From Sycon ciliatum (Eukaryota; Porifera; Calcarea; Leucosolenida; Sycettidae): 64,000 nt of DNA. The DNA lies in NCBI RefSeq assembly GCF_964019385.1, contig NC_088644.1, positions 39,339,149 to 39,403,148 on the forward strand, given 5' to 3'. Position numbers and translations under genes: made by a program. The notes beneath the pieces are model-generated. The model had not been told where the DNA came from. It did no database searches and saw only the letters and a program-made list of their open reading frames with translations. This document shows positions 1 to 37,900 of the stretch, one piece after another (the stretch's first letter is position 1; each line of letters opens with the position of its first letter).

Positions 1-3000
1 TGTACATTCATTGTACTACATGTACTTTCTCTAATGCCGTAATGGGTTCACATGATGAAGTTGTGAAGTAACAGTTGACAGGGTATTCGACGAAGTACGG
101 ACCAGCACAATAATGATAATTATGGAATGCAGCTGTGATGGTTGCAATGGAGTGGCGCTGTTATCCCGTCAATGTTTGGGGAAAGTGTGTCCAAAGGGTT
201 GAGGATGTATCTACATGACATGTACTTGTACAGTAAATGACATTGCACTTAGAAATACAAAGTCTTCCGAGAATTCCACATGGCTTCGATCCATGCGTTA
301 GAGTAAGTGCTTAGATTGGAAAACGTGCTGGACGTGATAGGATCGACTTCAAGCAATGTTTTGGGGAAGATCAATTTTGCCAGTACGTGACTGTATGGAG
401 TACCCAAGCATGGATCAATGACATGTGGTAGTAATGTCACTTTACACAGCTACTAGTGCATTGTAGTTTGTCCGTGGACGGATTGACATTGACCTTGTAG
501 CTGTCCAAGACAATCATGCCGGAAAATCACAGCCCGCTCCAGATCTCCAGAAGTAAAAATGAATGAGGAGGACACAACAACACCTTGGTACCAGTAGTAC
601 TGGTGCTGCTAGTACATCAATCTGGAACTGGAAGTGAGTTTGGACGAGTAAGGCTGGGCACGCGGTGTCAATCAAAGAGTTTTGGGGAAGGTAATGCTGA
701 ATAACGTAGACCACACAGACACCATCAGAATCGCACGTATCTCCGAATTATGCATGCCCTTGTAGTGGCTGTACTGGTCGGAAATACCCTGGCGAACGTT
801 TAGAAACGCTTGGGGAAAAATGCCGTGCAAATTCCAGCTCAGAGCTGTCAAATGTCATCAGCTAACTTGACAGGCGATCGCTCCCAAAAACATGTATTTT
901 ATCAACAGCGGGTACGGAGTGAGCTGAGCGAGTGTCTTGTATGCGCGTAGACAAACACGTTCGCAACACTGGAAGAACGGACGTACTGAAGTAGATGTGC
1001 GTGATCATTATAGTCATGCAGCCGCCAAATCTAGACCTCCAGTTGACAAGTGTACTCCGGTCGTGGGCAGTGCGTGGCTGGGATGTATGGATGTCGCGGC
1101 GAGGTGCCGTAGGGGTGGCGCCATAACCCTTTAGAACTTTCTTGGCCCATCCTAGATCCTGTACGCAATGTTTATAAAGCCAACAGCCATGGTTGCGTCC
1201 TGTGGAACACGTTGAGATCATGAAAATAAAAATAAAAAATCAATAGGAAATTCAACTCCACATGATCTAGGTGAGTGAGTACGATAATATTATGCTTGTC
1301 ACGTTCATTGCATACCCGAGTAGCAACGGAAATAGTCTTGCACACACACCGGCCGCCTTGGTGCCTAAAGGTACATGTATGATTCAAGAATACAATCATG
1401 TTTGCTTGCACTGTCGCGAGATCAGCACCGCCTGTTAGTGACCCTATTTCACGCTAATGATTATCATGGTGTATGTTTTGCTCACTCCTTTTCCACAAAG
1501 CCAGCATGCTATGGAAGTGTGTACCACCATAATCTCACTTCTACAACTTGTCTCCCGAAATTCAAACATTCCCTCGGCCAGCACTATTGCCGATACGATC
1601 GCTACACTAATACCACCACATAGCAACTCCTTGACTTTCGGAATTGCTACGGCTGTTTGTTTTCTTTGTTTCCTTTGATGTACCATTGCTTTACTCTCTC
1701 CCGAATACGAGTATTAGTTGATGAAATTTGTTTGAGTAGGAGATCCCTCAACAGGCCTAGAGCCTCTGGGTAATTCTAAAATACAATAAATACAAAAAAA
1801 AGTAGGCAATCCAATACAATCCAATACATGTAGAATTGCACGTGTACACCAGTACGATGTCCCGTTATTGTGCTAGTTGATACATTACGTTGTAAATCGT
1901 TGCGGGTAAGAGAGCGCGATAAAGTAAGTTTGTAAGTAGCGTACAGTCATGTACTGTCATAATATAATTGATTCAGAACGTCATGTTCAACCTACCCCAA
2001 CTATCATTTTCGCCAGGAACTTGGCACATTCATTCATCTTGGGCACCCTGTAAGAAGACCTTAGGCTCTGTTGGGAATGCCCAAGTAAAATCATAAAAAA
2101 TACAATACAATACTGTGACATTATACCGTGATTAAAGTTACATAACGTGATGCATGACTGTACAATGTGCTGTCTGGTGATCGCTTCTTTTAACAGCTTC
2201 ATTTGCCTTTTCTCTCTATAGGTTTAAAAGGCTCCAAACCCAGGTGTATCGAGCCCTCTTTCTCGGGTTACCACAACTCCCTCCAAGTGTAACATGAGTC
2301 ATTAGTGCAAAATTGTGTATGATGCCATATGGCTTGATTCGAAGACGAATATGGGCTTGGTTGAAACACACACACGCTTCGAACCAGTTAGTTTCGTCCG
2401 CGCCATCCCCGAAGCCAGGCCCGAGGCACTCGCGACAAACGGGCCGCTACCACCAGGCACAATTCACCTCGAGATCCATCACATCTCGATGTGCAGTGCT
2501 GGCAACTGAAATCCGACCCCTGAGCGGTGCGCTCACATCGCAAAGACCCAACACGGGATTGTAGGTGACAAAGAGCAATGCATGTGCTTTGCACTCGTGG
2601 ATGTACATTGTGGTTGTCTCCAGCGGAGAACTCATGAATAATTCAGCGATGGCCATCATACTCTTACTAGTCATAGTACGGCAGTAGTAGTACATGACAT
2701 TGTAGTCCAATCCAGGGTCAGCCGCACTTCATTGTCATTGGCCAGCACAGGAATTTCCGAACTATCATGACAACAACAATTATGGATATGTCCCTATGGG
2801 AGTACGTGCACTAGCAGGGTGTACATGCACATGTGCTGCACTAGTTTTATGTGTGACGTTTTTCAAGTGAAGAGATTCATGTATGTGGCCTTGATCACGA
2901 GATCATGCGACCTACTCCACATGAGCTAGAGTACGGTCAGATACCAGGGCAGTGCACCCCCTCTATGCCGTATACTATAATAGTAGGTATACTAGGCTCT

Positions 3001-3236
3001 ACAGCCTCTGAGTCTGACGTCTGACCTCTAACTCCACACACTGCACTGATCGTGCTCGCGTGAGTTGCACAGTCATCATTCATCCACTTCACATTTCCAC
3101 GTTGAATCTCACCCACCTTTTTCCCTAGCCTTCAGCGGTTGCCGGGTGCGAATACGAAAGCAGCGGACTTGGATTCATGCCCCTCAGTCAGCACTTGATC
3201 ACGGTGCCGATCACTTCACAGAAATAATTAATCATC
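1..3236. other. Upstream stretch with no recognised gene
   Basis: No ORF here resembles a known protein and none is long. A stretch near 2503-2560 shares about 60 bases, inverted, with the small TIR element at 10816-10945 (starting CTGGCAACTGAAATCCG). Otherwise I see only AT-rich sequence and short ORFs on both strands. Confidence 0.5.
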
Positions 3237-28129
<24,893 letters not shown>

Positions 28130-28784
28130 ACCAGGAAATAGTGCGCCGTCCTCCGCTCGGCTCACAAGGTCTTATGCAGAGGGTATCATACAGATGGAGA
28201 CCGGGGTTAATCCGTTGAAGTAAGCTATTAGCACACAGAAACTTGCCGGCCAGCAATACGTCCTATTTTCATTTCAGTCGTGTTTATTCCCGCGTGCACT
28301 GGCACTGCTGATAGCAGCAGCCAACACTAAACAGCAACCTGATCTCCCCAAGTCACATGACTGTAGTAGTCTTTATTCACTACCTACCCCGCTCGCAGCA
28401 CCAATGTAGTATTCTTTATTTTCTCCAGTCCAAACAACAAGAGCCCACCAAATATCATCATGGTGCCGCTGGTCATGGAGTAGGCTGTGTTAGTATCATT
28501 TTTTAGTCTAAGGTGAGCGGAACAGTTTGGTGAGCTCGGTACCGTAATTGCTATGCAGCATCTTGAAGCTGATGCAACACTAGAATAGAAATGTGCATTC
28601 ACTAGTTACAGTGTATAGATTGCAAAGTTTGTCTCGCTAGAATTTTGTGAATGGTACAAAGACTTATTTTCAAATTCCAAGTAAACCGAACCGATAAAAT
28701 TTTAGTTTTTCTACAAGTAGGTCTATCTTTGTACAGCTGAAATATTACAATTGTTCACGTGTGAATTTACCTTTATTGCTGCTA

Positions 28785-28990
28785 TTTCAATTTCTCAATT
28801 TCTTCAAAGTGAAGAAGAGGGTGGTGCGACTTCGGCGATAGTAAGGGAAGAGTGTGTTGCTCCCTACATGGGAGGAAAACCGCGAGCTCCCATGTAGGGA
28901 GCAATACACTATTCAATTTCTTCAATTTCTCAATTTCTTCAATTTCTCAATTTCTTCAATTTCTCAATTTCTTCAATTTCTCAATTTCCT
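28785..28990. repeat. 17-bp minisatellite with an inserted hairpin element
   Basis: Units of TTCAATTTCTCAATTTC lie on both sides of a roughly 105-base insert. The insert contains 24-bp hairpin arms (28851-28874 and 28887-28910, about 23 matches) and the string GGTGCGACTTCGGCGATA. Confidence 0.75.
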
Positions 28991-30762
28991 AACACAGTAG
29001 ACAAGTTCTCCTTTTTACCAGACAGCAGCAGTGCAATAGACCATGTGCTCAGTTCAAGATCTTGAGAAACTGGGCAACTCTTTCAGAATTAGAATTTTCC
29101 CATTTGCCACTGGACAGTCCACGGCTGTCGCCTCTTACCCCACGGCTGTAGAAAGATGTACATGTGTCCTATTCCCCGTACCCAGTGTTCCCTGTTTTCT
29201 TGATGTGGCTGCATGCCCTCTAGTTGTGATATGTAAGTCACAGTACGGATCTATGCCGGTGGCATGGGGTCTGCAGCAACAGAAAAAGGAAAGAACCGGC
29301 GTTCTTTCATTGTATGTACTGTCAATTGTGAGGTTATTTGCGCTTGGCTCTGTGTAGTGAGTCGCATGTACCGTATATAGTCTACTCTCCGGAGAGAACA
29401 TGACTTGCCACTGAAACACTATACTACGGCAAAGATGCTGTGTCAGTGTCAGAATCATGAGTTTTTCAATGGCAACTGGCGAAAACGCGGGAAATTTGAG
29501 CGTAGACGCAAGAAAACTTTTAAAAAAGTCGGCTGCGTTGACGCTGCCACTGTATGCACTTGCATGAAAAACGGTCTTTCGAAAAATGGCGTACCATACC
29601 ATACTCTATCACAGGGATTTGGTTCGCCACACAGTGGTTTTGTGAAGTGCATGCATCCAGCGGCAACGGCAAAAGCAAAAAAATGCAGTGTGACTCCACG
29701 TCAGCATTAGCCCTTTCCCAAAGATGCTCGCCACTTGTTTCGCAACTTTCCGTTGCAACTTCCGCAACTAACTTCCGCAACTTTCTTCATTTTCGCGAAC
29801 TATTTCGCAACTTTTCTGCAACCTTGGCCCCATGGCATGGGGTCAAGATGTCAAATCACCACGGACTACATGTCGGACAAATGCATACTCGCTCATTTCT
29901 CGCGTTTATTTTAGGTAAAAATTACCCGTACTGAAGTTACCGAAAGCAAAATCCACCGAAATATTCCGGCTTTACAGTATTCTGCAGTGTGTTCGAGTGC
30001 TCATGCAGCTGCTTATGTTTAGCTGGTACGCATCAGCAGCATTTGCATTGGAGTAGCTGCTTGCGCTCCCATTGTGGCCTAAACGTATCCACAGGCAAGT
30101 GTGAATACATGACTGTGTGGGTCTAGGTAGAAAAACCTGACTCAGCCATGAACTTCAAAGTACAATCAGTCTTATACTAGGCTTTACTAGCAACACATGT
30201 CAATACAGCTTGCCCTCCAGATTGTGATTTTTCTTCTTTTCTTTTTCTACTTGAAGTATGAACACAGCCCTATTGCGGAACAGGTGGAGAACAACATAAC
30301 AAGACGTAGGGGATGTAGGGACGACGTGCCGTTGTACTGGGAGCAACTCAACCGACCAGTGGTCTCGGCGTTAGCGTTGCAATCAGGCCGCGTGATCGGC
30401 TCTGGATGCGAGGCGGCCTCCATCTTCTACTCAAACTAATCATATCAAGTAATCATAGTACACACATAGCTCTCTTATCCGAACTTCAAAGTTACAGCAC
30501 GGGCGGCGCCTCGGTCCACCGGGCACTCTGGGTTAAGACTAGTCACCGGGAAATATTACTACTCGGAGTTTGCCGATTTTTTGTGGAAATAGTGATATCA
30601 TGCCAGATTTCTGGCCCTCCCCCCCCCCCCCATTGAAACGTATGCGAACGTTTGCAGGCATTTCAGTGTTATGGACAGTGCCTGGTCCCGGACCGCCCGG
30701 ATAAGCCAAGATATGAATGTACTACAGTAGTACTTCGAAGTAGTTCAGTCAGCGATGTACAT
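28991..30762. other. Intergenic, no recognised gene
   Basis: Short ORFs only. A stretch at 29740-29825 repeats CGCAACTTTC-like motifs several times. No splice-consistent coding segment was recognised. Confidence 0.4.
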
Positions 30763-31512
30763 GTATGCAATCAAGCACACTCAGGAGGTCATGATGGCTG
30801 AATCTTGCCCAAGGGCTGTAGGCCCGAGGGCTACAGGCAAGGGCAAGATTCATCCATTATGACAGACAGAGCATGCTTGATTTGATTTCTTACAGCATGA
30901 AGCAACATATTAGGGAAGGTCAAAGGTCGAAAGGTCGAATTATTCCGGAAATGACGTCAAACGGTCCTGAAATTATCCATGCCGGTTTCTTTTTTCTTCT
31001 CCTCCCCTTCTCCCTTCCTTGCCGTGGTTGGCTAACACCCTCTCTCTTTGTATTGGCCGGTGTTCTCACTGTGCTATGAGATGCTGCAATAAATAAATAA
31101 ATAAATAATAAATAAATAAATTCCGGAAATGACGTCAAACGGTCCTGAGGGCCTGATTATGCCCGCAGCAGGAAGACCGTCTATTGGCTATTGCCCCCGG
31201 CAACGATCACGTGTCATGTAAGAAGTATGTAATCAAGCACGCTCAGGAGGTCATGATGAGGTCAAGATTCAGCCATCATGACAGACAGAGCGTGCTTGAT
31301 TTGATTTCTTACAGCGCGAGGGAACATAATATTATTAGGGAAGGTCAAAGGTCGAAAAATTATTCCCGAGATGACGTCAAACGGTCCTAACATTCCCGAC
31401 ATGACGTCAAACGGTCCTGAAACTCCCGAAATGACGTCAAACGGTCCTGATGGCCTGATTATGCCCGCGGCGGGAAGATGGCCTATTGGCCATGGCCCCG
31501 GCAACGATCAAA
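30763..31512. repeat. Tandem segmental duplication with CRE palindromes
   Basis: Two related blocks (about 30763-31210 and 31225-31512) share AATCAAGCAC...GGAGGTCATGATG, an imperfect palindrome around it, and a closing segment GGCCTGATTATGCCCGC. Perfect TGACGTCA occurs at 30952, 31130, 31372, 31402 and 31432; the last three are on a strict 30-base period. Confidence 0.8.
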
Positions 31513-31776
31513 ATAATGTAATGTAAGAAGCCGCATTTACAACACGAACAAATACCGGTAGGCTGTCTATACCAGCTGCACTGATTCGTTATGGTCATGT
31601 GTCTTGCTGGCTGCTATTTTCCACATTGTGATTTTTGTACTATCCCCATCGCATATCGCGGGCCGTCATAATAATAATTATTATAATACATGAGCAAGTT
31701 AAGAGCCCGTTTGGTTTTTGCCATGTAAAATATTTAAAAAACAGGGAGTTGTAGGGTTTGTACGGCTCCCTGATAA

Positions 31777-31903
<127 letters not shown>

Positions 31904-32071
31904 TCACCATCACCAGTCAGTCACCTTCGCAAGACATGGCCGCGTGGAAACTCCGAAAGCCCAAACTACAAGATTAGTACAAAGCAGGTCTCTTCACGTC
32001 TGCACAACATTATCAAGAGTTGTAATCATGTAGACTCTTGTCTTGACAGCATGACTATTAATTAATATTAA

Positions 32072-32612
32072 AGGGGCACTCCGGCTTCATTTTCGACGCC
32101 GAGTTTTCGATGCCAAGACGAAGGTTGGTGAAAGAGAAGACCCCTCGAACAAGAACGAGTCTCCAGAAGCGATCGAGTCGAGCAGGAAGACGACTTTTGA
32201 ATTTCGGCCGAGCGAGCGCTGATGACGTAATGAGGGATTAGCTTGCCAGTGGAAGTGCATCTGCGCACATACATTTCACATACTTTTTGGCCAATTTTCA
32301 ATCGAAGAGGAGGTTGTTTTCTATGTTCTCTCAACGTCGTGAGCGATCCCGTCTTCTATACCCTTCCAGGTACCCTGAAGGTCCTCCAGAGGAGAATTTA
32401 TCTCCAGCAAAGCGTTGTTGATCCGCTAAATTCGTCTCGAGACATATTCACCCAGTGCAGTGCTGACAAATGTAGAATGTTGAATCTGTGATAATTGTCG
32501 ACGATGGACAGAAAGGTTGATAGCCGCTGTCGCAGGGAAAGTGAAGCTGCTGGAAGTAACAACGGGGAGCTTGTTAGCATCACTTGATCAAAGCAGCTAG
32601 ACGGAATCGGGG
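32072..32612. mobile_element. TTAA-type element, copy 1
   Basis: Left end AGGGGCACTCCGGCTTCATT follows a TTAA at 32068-32071. Over some 500 bases it matches the complement of 39985-40543. A 27-codon frame from 32504 (MDR...SRCRRESEAAGSNN) is conserved in both copies, as is a downstream SKQLD.IG peptide. The right end is not defined. Confidence 0.6.
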
Positions 32613-33329
32613 AGTACTGACTATTTGTCTCGCCCTCAGTTTAGTGAATTTTATGATCAGAACATTTTTCGATCAGGATCCCTTCTACAAGATGTGTAGT
32701 ACAGGTGATTTCTGAACTTGACGATATGGAGACCGACCAGTAGACCTACCAACAACGTGTACCTGCAGGAAATTCACCCAAGGCTATTGCTAATGCTATC
32801 CTCTTCAGTGGCTGTTGTTTTTTTAGTAAAAATATGTTCACTTCTCTCAACATATTCCTGCATGGCAGCAAGAAGGTGCGCTATGGAATTCAACGCCACA
32901 ATCTTCGCCCAGCTGTGGATGAAGCATGGTCAAGTCATGGCAGTACATATACTTGAACCAGATGAGAAATTGAAGTTCATTTGTGGTGCCAAGTTTGACA
33001 GCCCCAGTGACCAAGTCAAGCGTTGTCTTTTGCCGTGGCACAAATTGCTGAAGAATCCGAGATGTTCTTGGAATTATGCACATGGATACTACCAGAAATA
33101 ATGGTGGCATGAACCATTGTGGAATGGGACAGCTCACGGAGAATACTGGAATAGCTCAAGTATCTCTAGGCGATGGTAAATCCTGTTCTGGCTGATAGCT
33201 TCGGCCTGCTGCGCCCGTCCATGTACAATGATGGGAACATGCATTTCTGTTTTCTACATATTTGCTATCTACTGTACTGTGGTATTACAGTTGCAGGTCC
33301 CTTATATAGAAATATGTTCACCCCCCCCC

Positions 33330-33360
<31 letters not shown>

Positions 33361-34585
33361 ACATACCCACATAAATATGAACTGATAATTTCACTGTTGG
33401 ACTCGCCGGTGGCTAGAGAGCAAAGGATTAATTTATAGCAAAGAAAAGGACCAGGGAACTACAAGTTACGCTATAATGTCCACGAACTATTTCACTGTAT
33501 TTGAAATAATTTTGTTTGATACCCTGAGAACTCTGAAACTTTGCAGCACTGTGGATTATATGTGGATACAACATTTATGGAAGGAACACATAGTTCAAAT
33601 AATTATAGCACTGGATTGTTGAGATTGTGAGCACATTCCAATCAGTACTCTACATATTTATAAGCGGTGGCAATCGTTAGGAATAGGTCGTGAGTTGTCA
33701 GAGTGCTCTAGTATATGAGAGAATGTTTTGTTTGTCTAATCGACGGCTCGTTTGAAGCCAGAGATGTTTGAACTTGCTTCAGTCGACTTGATTCTAGACA
33801 GTAATCGAAGGAGTACTATGAAGTATACACCAGGCGTAGTCTGTAAGCTATCTCGTGAGAATTCTGTCGGTACACATCAGGTATCAGCTTGCAAAGATGG
33901 CTCCTCTCTGTTTCTTGAAAGCCTGTATAGTTGGACTGTGGCTCCAGCGATTCCCTTCTCAGAGCAGGTACCATACCCAATACGGTCCATGCATATTGGA
34001 CAAACCTGTGTGCACAACAGAAATAGTGGAGAGAAATCTCTCAGCTCATGAACACATCAGTGAAATTTGAACTGCCGTTGTTTGTGGCCATCAGTATAAA
34101 CCTATCGACTATAAGAATAATGTGCAAAAAACCCTCTATAACTACAGCTGGGGCCATGGAATTATAAAGCATCTAACTTAGGGAACTGCCAATTCTGGTC
34201 GGAGTTGCGTTCGAGGCCTGCAATTCATGATGGCTATCGTATGTTGCATTGACCAGAGATCATATAAAACTTCCATGCCACATTGAAACACGCACTACTT
34301 TCGAGTACTTTGGTATCCCCCACCAAATGGGCATTCGTTCCCGGGGTGGCAGGCGTCACCATTCGTTATGCCTGGATCAGATTTCATTGACCCCAACTGT
34401 CATGAAGAATCATTTTTACTTCGACTGGATTTCAGTACAAGTTAGTTGTAGAACTGCAGAATAAATTTTGTTGTATTTGGGCAACCATTTCTCTACAAAC
34501 GCTCTATTTGGAAAATATTTTTTTTAAATATAATACATGTCCAAATTCCACATCTACCCAAATCGGAATACTTGATCACGTATTC
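32613..34585. other. Intergenic with C and CA tracts
   Basis: A poly-C run and (CA)n occupy about 33320-33364. One frame ending at 33101 encodes WMKHGQVMAVHILEPDEK and could be a gene fragment, but I cannot support it with splice partners or homology. Confidence 0.3.
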
Positions 34586-34589
34586 AGTC

Positions 34590-34825
34590 TGTGATAGAGT
34601 GGTCCCATGGTAACAGGACTTGTCCAAGCATGCGCATGCTCCAAAGTTGTTGCGCAATGATGTAGTGCCTGTTGTTGTGTTGAGCCCGATTTTGATGGCG
34701 GCTGGTATGTAGTCTTTTCCTTTTTGTACTTCCCGTTTCATGTTTGTTCAGTCCTAATAATTATAATATTCCCGTCCTATCCGGTTGTGTTGCTGTGGAG
34801 TCCGGGAGGAGAGTTTTCAGTCACA
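34590..34825 (+). repeat. 5' LTR
   Basis: Begins TGTGATAGAGTGGTCCC and ends TTTTCAGTCACA. It contains a TAATAATTATAATATT A/T-rich stretch about 65 bases from its end that could serve as a core promoter. Confidence 0.93.
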
Positions 34826-34827
34826 AG

Positions 34828-34842
34828 TGGTGCCGAAACCCG
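34828..34842 (+). promoter_or_regulatory. tRNA primer-binding site
   Basis: TGGTGCCGAAACCCG starts two bases after the LTR. It begins TGG, complementary to a tRNA CCA end, as required for minus-strand priming. I do not assign the tRNA. Confidence 0.8.
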
Positions 34843-34905
34843 TTTGCTGAACCTAGTCTTATTCGTTTTTTCTGACAGTGTTTTTGGTCGACGGCCTGTA
34901 TAGTG

Positions 34906-37900
34906 ATGGCGTCGGGTCCTCGCGTGGACAATTTGCTGCGACCTTTTCGGGGGCGCGATGATAATCTGGATGAATTCTGGCAGAAGTTCCAGGTGGTGGC
35001 AGGCATCCAGAAGCTTGAGTCGTCAGCAGCCCGGATGGCCGTACTCCCATTGTATTTGTCGGGTGATGCATTCACTGTTTGGTGTGAGATGGCCAGTGGT
35101 GATCAGAAGGACGAGGCCAAGGTAAAGCAGCGGCTCGTGGAGTCATTTTCAGTCACCCCTGCCGATGCCTACCACCAGTTTGTCAAGCGGAGGAAGCGTG
35201 CGGACGAAACTGTCGACGCCTACTTGGCGGATCTTCGGCGGCTGCAACGGCTGAGTGGACACAAGGAGGCAGCGGACGGCAAGGACCCGATCCTCTTGGA
35301 GCAGTTCCTGGTGGGGCTTCCGCCTCACTTCGCCGTGCAGCTTCGTTTGAATGCAGCCTCTCAACCTGCTGGGGCTACGGTAAGCTCAGTTGCAGCCCAG
35401 GCCCGTGCCCTTTGTGCTGCGGGCAGCTTAGTCAAGGAACCCGTTGCTGCTCTGACAGCCAGCCCTGCTCGACGACCCAGTGGCAGTTCCACCCCTAGTC
35501 GCCTCTGCTATGAGTGTCATCAGACTGGGCATTTGCGGCGCGATTGCCCGAACCGGCAGAGACGTCCTCCTGTTTGCTTTCATTGTCAGCAGCCCGGCCA
35601 TGTCAAGCGTCAGTGCCCTCAGCTGAAGTCTAGTGGTGGTGCCAGTTCTTCTCAGACGCCCACTAGTACCGCCTGTGCTGCGGGCTCGGGCTCGTCGACC
35701 ACGGGCAATGCCTGCCTCAGTGTCGTGGCAAGTCCCTGTTCGTCGCTGCCCAGGATTCATGTCTATAGTGAGGGCCAGGCCAGGCTGCGTGCTGCCGTGG
35801 ATTCCTGCTCTAGTAAGTCCTTGATCAGCTATCGCGTTGTCTCCGAGTTGGGTGTACCCGTTCAGCTCGTAGAGTCCAACCCGCGCATTACCGCCATCGA
35901 TGGGCAGGAAGTTGTGGTGTCTGGGCAAGTCCGGTTGACTGTTCATCGTGACGATGACAAAGTGCACCTGCCTGAAGTTACTGCTGATTTCCTCGTTGTC
36001 GACACCTTGGATGTGGTTGACGCTGATATCCTTCTGGGACTGGACATTATCTCCTCCGTGGGTGGCGTGCACCTTGGTTATGCCCCCGATGGTGTCCTCG
36101 CAACCGTATGGTTTGGTCCCCCGCGTGATCCGTCAACTGCATCCGATACCACGTCCGAGTCTGACAACCCGGAGAGCTCCGCTAAGTTGCCACGCGATGT
36201 CTCTGTGTCACGAGATGGGCCGAATGTCACCCTGTCCATGGGTGATGCTGAGGTCGCCTTCGACGCCGAGCGTGGTTTTTGGGAAGTCCAATGGCGTTGG
36301 TCGGCAGGCGCACCACCGCAAGCCCCTATTGGCTCTGGTATTGGCGAATACTCCCGCCAGAAGTTGTCACCGGAGCAGGAGGCCAAGTTCCAGGCCGAGA
36401 TTGACCTTTGGCTGGCGGAGGGATGGCTTGTACCGTATGATGCTGATCGACATGGTCCACCAGGCGCCGTACTGCCACTGTTGGCTGTGTGTCAGGAACA
36501 TAAGCCTACCACACCCGTGCGTCCGTGTTTGGACTACCGTGCGCTGAACGTTCGGATCATCTCCAGCCCTGGTCGGGAGGCACCCGCGTGCCCTGAGAAG
36601 CTTCGCGAGTGGCGGCAACGGAAAGGCGCGTCCAAGATTGTCGACATCCGTAAGGCCTTCCTGAATGTTCGCATCCACCCAACCCAGCAGCGGTTCCAGA
36701 TGGTCGTTTGGCAAGGACGACAGTACGTGATGGAGCGCATGGGCTTTGGCCTTGCCATTGCGCCGAAAGTCTTGGACACTATTGTGAAATGGGTGACCCG
36801 TGACTTCACCGACACCGATAATTACATTGATGACATCATCACGCCGACAGATCAGGCGGAGGCCCTTGCGGACGCGCTGACCGCCCATGGATTGCCTACG
36901 AAACCTGCTGTGGACGTTGATGCGACTCGCGTCCTTGGTCTGCAGACGCACGATGGCCAGTGGGAGCGACGCGAGCCACTGCAACCCCCTCCTACCCAGA
37001 TGACTAAGCGGAATGTATTCCAGTGGTGTGGTCAACTGACTGGTCATTATCCGGTCTGTGGCTATCTGCGCCCTTTGGCTAGCTGGCTGAAGCGCTTGGC
37101 GTCTGCAACAACGGATGCCTGGGATGCAGCTGTCCCCCAGGAGTTGTGCGACCTTTGCCACGATGCGGCAAAGCGTGTGGAGGGCGACGACCCTGTTCAT
37201 GGAGCCTGGACTGCGGACGATCCCCAAGACTGGCGTGTTTGGTGCGACGCCTCCAGCATTGCCTACGGTGTCGTGCTCGAAGCTGATGGTACTGTACTCG
37301 AAGACCAGTCGTGGCTCCGCGGTGCCACCGATAAACGCCACATCAACGTCGCCGAGCTAGATGCCGTGGTAAAGGGCCTCACTCTCGCGTCGTCTTGGCG
37401 TATCCCGAAGTTGTGCATCATGACCGACTCCCAGACGGTGCATGGGTGGCTGCGTTCTCTGTTCGACAACATCAAGCGGGTTCACGTCAGTGGGTTGCAC
37501 GAAGTCCTCGTGCAACGCCGGCTGCAGGTTATTCTCGATATCGTCGACTCGTCCGGCATGAGTGTTGACGTGGTCTGGGTACCCACACAGCAAAACATTG
37601 CTGATCAGCTCACACGTGTCCCACCGCCGTTCCTCCGCTTTGCCCGCCAGACTGCGAAGATGTCTGGCCCGATTGGTGATGCCGATGTCGTTGGCGCCGC
37701 TGTCGCTGATGATGCCGCCTGGCGTGTCCTAACCCTGGGCGAGATTGCCGCGGCGCAGCAGCAGGACGAGGTGATTCCGGTTGTCGTCGAGGACCTTGTG
37801 GCCGGCCATGCTGTCCGTTCGCCGGCATTCCAGCGTGTTCAGCAGCAATTGACCGTCGTGGATGGCGTGCTGATGCGGAGCGTCAAGCTACCCCCTAACG

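Noticed and set aside
32718-33101. 127-codon ORF as a gene
   Set aside because: No recognised domain, splice partners or promoter; kept only as a possible fragment.
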